NCBI GenBank assembly: GCA_018262395.1
Contig: JAGSYM010000001.1
Coordinates: forward strand, 1-17,157
Direction: 5' to 3'
Length of the DNA: 17,157 nucleotides
DNA from: Nitrospirota bacterium
GTDB lineage: Bacteria > Nitrospirota > Thermodesulfovibrionia > Thermodesulfovibrionales > SM23-35
A program made the translations under genes and the position numbers. Under the pieces are notes generated by a model, which worked only from the letters and a program-made list of their open reading frames with translations, searched no databases and had not been told where the DNA came from. The number at the start of each line of letters is the position of its first letter. Position 1 is the stretch's first letter. Positions 14,635-17,157 of this stretch are shown here, one piece after another.

Positions 14635-15843
14635 TTATAAAAACCTTTTCAAGAATTGTGTGATATGTATGAGCGTGATACCTTTTTCGCCACCTTCAAT
14701 CATCTTGTCCATGGAGACTACGAATTTCGGGTAATTATCCCGGATCTGAAGGAGATTTCCAAATTCTCTTGCATGCGCTTTTTCATCGGGAATAAGGTAT
14801 GCTACCTGCACATAGAGTCTCTCCCCTCGTTTTTCGCAGACAAAATCGATCTCCTTTGAGCCCAACTGTCCGACTGTGACAGTATAACCCGATGCACGAA
14901 GGTGCATATATACAATATTCTCAAGCATTTTATTGATATCAGACGGCTTGTAACCGACAATGGCATTTCTCAGCCCGCTATCCTCGAAATAATATTTTTC
15001 GTTGATCTCAAAAATGCGTTTGCCGCCTATCTCAGAACGGCGTACCTTGAAGATAAGAAAGGCATTGGACAGAAAGGAAAGATAGTTCAGGACGATGTTG
15101 GGTGAAATGTTGGTCTTCTGCGACTTCAGAAAATCGCTGACCTTTTTTGCGGAAACCAAACTTCCCGTGTTATCCGCAATATACTCGACAAGCCTTTCAA
15201 GAAATGCAATGCTCCTGATGTTATACCGCGCAACCACATCTTTAAAGAGTATTGTATTGTTGATGCTTCTCAGATAGTCGTAGACAACCATATCATTCAG
15301 ATCGAGATTGACCAGATAGGGAAGCCCGCCATATTTCATGTATTTCATAAAAGAGTCTTCGTTATTGTCAAGCTTATGGAACAAAAGAAACTCCGGATAG
15401 GAGAGGCTGTATACATCTATTTCCACGTATCTGCCAGACAGATTCGTGGCAAGTTCGCCTGAGAGGAGATCGGCATTGCTTCCGCTGCAGTAAATATCAT
15501 ATCTGCCGCTTGCCTGAAGATCTCTCAGCGCTTTTTCAAACTGAGCTATGTCCTGAATTTCGTCAATCAAAAGAGCGGTTATCTTTTGTTTCTTTGCCCT
15601 CTTGTTTATATAACTCAGCAGGCCGTGATAATCTCTGATCGGCTCGAATTCATGCAACTCCTTGTTGATATAGAGAATTGCATCCTTTTTCGTTCCCTCT
15701 CTGATCAGTTCATCCATTATCTGGAACAATAGATAACTCTTCCCGACTCTTCGCTGCCCGACAAGGACTTTGATGATGTCCTTATTCATGAAAGGCAGTA
15801 TCCGGTCGAGATAGTATGACCGCTTGATATACTTTTTAATCAT
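14635..15843 (-). CDS. AAA-family ATPase with C-terminal DUF4143 domain
   Basis: A 402-residue ATPase of the AAA_14/DUF4143 type, common on accessory DNA. Walker A is GQRRVGKS (29-36) and Walker B is ITALLIDEIQD (88-98). The sensor-like SGSNADLLSGEL is at 120-131. A winged-helix-like linker (about 200-260) precedes the DUF4143 region, whose KEIDFVCEKRGERLYVQVAY (330-349) resembles a PD-(D/E)XK nuclease core. Activity and substrate are not known for most members. It appears intact, unlike its decayed neighbour. The ATG at 15843 begins MIKKYIKRSYYL, the usual family start. An upstream extension to 15951 would add a hydrophobic stretch foreign to the family and is rejected. No clear ribosome site is seen, and the upstream DNA is very AT-rich. 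It lies inside the inferred integrated element. Confidence 0.88.
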   Translation of the reverse strand: MIKKYIKRSYYLDRILPFMNKDIIKVLVGQRRVGKSYLLFQIMDELIREGTKKDAILYINKELHEFEPIRDYHGLLSYINKRAKKQKITALLIDEIQDIAQFEKALRDLQASGRYDIYCSGSNADLLSGELATNLSGRYVEIDVYSLSYPEFLLFHKLDNNEDSFMKYMKYGGLPYLVNLDLNDMVVYDYLRSINNTILFKDVVARYNIRSIAFLERLVEYIADNTGSLVSAKKVSDFLKSQKTNISPNIVLNYLSFLSNAFLIFKVRRSEIGGKRIFEINEKYYFEDSGLRNAIVGYKPSDINKMLENIVYMHLRASGYTVTVGQLGSKEIDFVCEKRGERLYVQVAYLIPDEKAHAREFGNLLQIRDNYPKFVVSMDKMIEGGEKGITLIHITQFLKRFL

Positions 15844-15927
15844 GATTAAAATATTTCTATATTTATAAGTATGTTTTAAGTATACATAAAACAGCAAATA
15901 GATGAAAGAAGGAAAGAAACGAATCCA

Positions 15928-15974
15928 CGACACCAAAGAAGATATCAACACCAGAGTAATTTAACCTGGTGTCG
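15928..15974. repeat. nested inverted repeat upstream of the ATPase
   Basis: CGACACCA (15928-15935) and TGGTGTCG (15967-15974) are perfect complements. Inside them ACACCAG (15948-15954) pairs with CTGGTGT (15966-15972). AACCTGGTGTCG (15963-15974) also matches 12 bp of the tRNA-derived core, in the opposite orientation. It may be an operator for the ATPase, a secondary recombinase site, or chance. Confidence 0.35.
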
Positions 15975-16030
15975 ATTCTATCATTATTATTTAAAATCAA
16001 GGTGTTTAGAAATACTTGCCCTTAGAATCA

Positions 16031-16046
16031 GTCACAATTAGTCACC
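16031..16046. repeat. arm-type motif left of att copy 2
   Basis: GTCACAATTAGTCACC resembles the two GTCACGATTTAGTCACG sites, with one base less between units. It sits 38 bp left of the second core, at the inner right end of the inferred element. Copy 1 has no such motif on its left, as expected for chromosomal DNA. Confidence 0.45.
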
Positions 16047-16084
16047 AGAAGACTGACAAGAAGTACTTGAAAAATAAGTAAATA

Positions 16085-16129
16085 TGGTACCCCCTGCAGG
16101 AATCGAACCTGCGACACCAGGTTTAGGAA
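16085..16129 (-). repeat. att copy 2: 3' half of tRNA-Arg(CCU)
   Basis: Identical over all 45 bp to 13538-13582 and again only tRNA positions 32-76 in minus orientation. The 5' half is absent to its right, so the intact tRNA gene is expected farther right, outside the window. It marks the junction between two tandem insertions. Confidence 0.85.
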
Positions 16130-16268
16130 TTTTATTGGAGGGATTTCATAAGTGCTTGAAAATACCAGAAAAAGCCTTAACCGCCAAGCTGTTATAACCT
16201 CTCCTCACTTAGATATTGTTATATATGTTTCGATATTTTTGGATATATTCTGTCACGATTTAGTCACG
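16130..16268. repeat. conserved att flank 2 with tandem arm-type motif
   Basis: Second copy of the core-adjacent region: GGGATTTCATAAGTGCTTG (16140-16158) and GTCACGATTTAGTCACG (16252-16268) at exactly the same offsets (11 and 123 bp) as in copy 1. The bases between have diverged. The remaining stretch up to the hicAB promoter (16269-16374) shows no gene. Confidence 0.65.
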
Positions 16269-16374
16269 TTCTCAGCAATAACGCTTTAATGTAATATTTG
16301 CATATTTTGCCCTATTAGGAGAAAGCAAAAAGCGGAACAACGATCCAAGCCGACTGTATTGTCTATGCGAGTTT

Positions 16375-16392
16375 GCAACTAATAATAGTTGC
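16375..16392. promoter_or_regulatory. palindrome at hicAB promoter, candidate HicB operator
   Basis: GCAACT-AATAAT-AGTTGC is a perfect 6+6+6 inverted repeat that overlaps the -35 element. HicB here carries a ribbon-helix-helix domain, and such antitoxins commonly repress their own promoter through a palindrome in this place. Binding itself is inferred. Confidence 0.5.
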
Positions 16393-16417
16393 TTTTATTA
16401 TTTATTCCTGATACAAT
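16389..16417 (+). promoter_or_regulatory. hicAB promoter
   Basis: TTGCTT (16389-16394) and TACAAT (16412-16417) are 17 bp apart, with 4/6 and 5/6 matches to consensus. The start point would be near 16424, leaving a very short leader before hicA. Confidence 0.6.
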
Positions 16418-16442
16418 AGGTTCATGAGTTAATGGGAAGTCT

Positions 16443-16712
16443 GTGAAGGAGGATTTTCTGAGTAGACGTAAAAAGATTATCGATCGTTTCCTGTCAAGGC
16501 CCAGTGACTTCACCTGGCAGGAACTTGTCAACCTGTTAAACGGATTTGGATATAATTTGGCAAAAGCTGGAAAGACCGGCGGATCAAGGGTTAAGTTCAT
16601 GCATGAAACCCTGCCGCCGATTATTTTGCACAAACCACATCCAACACCGGTACTGAAAAAGTACCAGTTGGAGCAGATCGAGGAAACCTTAAGAGCAGAG
16701 GGATTGATATGA
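16443..16712 (+). CDS. hicA: HicA-family toxin
   Basis: mRNA interferase toxin of a type II toxin-antitoxin pair, 89 residues from the GTG. It has the compact HicA dsRBD-like layout: SRRKKIIDRFLSRPSDFTWQEL, FGYNLAKAGKTGGSRVKFMH (35-54), LHKPHP (62-67) and a C-terminal helix YQLEQIEETLRAEG. In classical HicA the GSH motif carries the catalytic His; here it reads GSR (47-49), as I recall for the subgroup paired with larger HicB proteins, leaving His54, His63 or His66 as candidates. The start is uncertain. GTG 16443 is the only usual start codon, but AAGGAGG (16446-16452) lies inside that frame, 5 nt before a CTG at 16458 that would give the family-like MSRRKK. The stop overlaps the hicB start by 4 bp. 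Confidence 0.88.
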   Translation: MKEDFLSRRKKIIDRFLSRPSDFTWQELVNLLNGFGYNLAKAGKTGGSRVKFMHETLPPIILHKPHPTPVLKKYQLEQIEETLRAEGLI

Positions 16713-17056
16713 AAGACATGATGAAATACAAAAATTATTACGGATCAGTTCATTACAGCGATGGGGACAAAGTATTTTATGGGAAGGTCGAGTTCATCCG
16801 CGCCCTTGTCAGCTATGAAGGCACTAATGTTACTTCACTGCGTAAAGCCTTCGAGGAAGCTGTTGAGGACTACCTTCAGACCTGTAAGGAAACGGGAAAA
16901 GAACCTGAGCAGCCATTCAAGGGATCCTTTAATGTCCGGGTCGGTTCCAGACTGCACCAGCATATCGCCTTGGAGGCAACGAAGAGAGGAGTCACGCTCA
17001 ATAAGTATATAGTCGACGTCCTCGAAAAGGAAACCGCGAAGCGGAAGACAGCTTGA
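16709..17056 (+). CDS. hicB: HicB-family antitoxin
   Basis: Antitoxin that neutralises the HicA partner and probably represses the operon. The 115 residues split into a partly degraded RNase H-like HicB domain (YKNYYGSVHYSDGDKVFYGKVEFI, then SLRKAFEEAVEDYLQTCKETGKEPE, about 7-67) and a C-terminal ribbon-helix-helix domain. The latter is FNVRVGSRLHQHIALEATKR then TLNKYIVDVL (74-105). The ATG at 16709 overlaps the hicA stop (ATGA), so translation is coupled; ATGs at 16718 and 16721 are alternatives closer to many family starts. A terminator hairpin overlaps its stop codon. Toxin-first order is usual for hicAB. Confidence 0.92.
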   Translation: MKDMMKYKNYYGSVHYSDGDKVFYGKVEFIRALVSYEGTNVTSLRKAFEEAVEDYLQTCKETGKEPEQPFKGSFNVRVGSRLHQHIALEATKRGVTLNKYIVDVLEKETAKRKTA

Positions 17057-17071
17057 ACCCATAGCTGTCTT
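17045..17071 (+). terminator. hicAB terminator overlapping the hicB stop codon
   Basis: AAGACAGCT (17045-17053) and AGCTGTCTT (17063-17071) form a perfect 9-bp stem whose 9-nt loop contains the hicB TGA. The downstream sequence TATTTATCT is T-rich, so this is a plausible intrinsic terminator. The remaining 86 bases to the window end show no feature. Confidence 0.6.
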
Positions 17072-17157
17072 TATTTATCTCCCTATATCGGATGTTGCAT
17101 CGGCCACTAGATGGTGAGCAGAATATAAGGTATAACTAATTTCTATGGCACTGTTTG

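Larger units (their letters stand above)
13538..16129. mobile_element. tRNA-associated integrated element bounded by 45-bp direct repeats
   Basis: A segment of about 2.5 kb lies between two identical tRNA-Arg 3'-half repeats. Inside are a decayed primase-helicase gene and an AAA/DUF4143 ATPase. Arm-type motifs sit inside both ends: 13705-13721 on the left and a variant at 16031-16046 on the right. No integrase is present, so the element is a remnant, a passively mobilised unit, or moved by a recombinase encoded farther right. Boundaries are inferred from the repeats. Confidence 0.65.

Noticed and set aside
15844..15951. 36-residue hydrophobic extension of the DUF4143 ATPase
   Set aside because: AT-rich, no homology to family N-termini and no ribosome site; the family start is at MIKKYIK.
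13583..16084. CRISPR array or insertion sequence between the tRNA halves
   Set aside because: No regularly spaced repeats, no transposase frame and no short terminal inverted repeats; the boundaries are tRNA-derived direct repeats.

Overview
The window looks like a Gram-negative, probably anaerobic bacterium of the Desulfobacterota/Nitrospirota type. This rests only on the impression given by the Rho, RpoD, DUF1015, SufCB and RsmG proteins; nothing in the sequence fixes the phylum. TTG and GTG starts are common, and two genes may use rarer start codons.

Left part (1-12.4 kb), chromosomal housekeeping. A lone plus-strand speD (S-adenosylmethionine decarboxylase) is followed by an intergenic patch of nested inverted repeats. 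Then comes a compact minus-strand run, transcribed sufC > sufB-like > DUF1015 > gap > pgk, with a 10-bp overlap (sufC/sufB) and a 2-bp gap (gap/pgk). It joins a minimal Fe-S assembly pair to the two lower-glycolysis enzymes that make 3-phosphoglycerate. Divergent from it, across a 236-bp spacer that holds an 18-bp palindrome, lies rho followed by a hotdog thioesterase. rsmG (minus) and a pentapeptide-repeat protein (plus) come next. A minus-strand pair, rpoD then an 88-residue RRM protein, follows. The RRM gene has no ATG, GTG or TTG start and is easily missed.

Middle (11.8-13.3 kb). Two unrecognised minus-strand genes follow, then cspA. The cspA mRNA leader appears to contain a strong intrinsic terminator, which suggests attenuation.

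Right part (13.5-17.2 kb), mobile and accessory DNA. Two exact 45-bp copies of the 3' half of a tRNA-Arg(CCU) gene (tRNA positions 32-76, minus orientation) lie 2.5 kb apart. Each is followed at the same distance by the same tandem arm-type motif. This looks like serial integration by one tyrosine-recombinase family into a tRNA gene, with the intact tRNA expected beyond the right edge. The segment between the copies carries a decayed primase-helicase of the TOTE conflict type and an AAA/DUF4143 ATPase. To the right of the second copy is a HicAB toxin-antitoxin pair with its own promoter, overlapping palindrome and terminator. No integrase gene, complete tRNA, rRNA or CRISPR array is visible.
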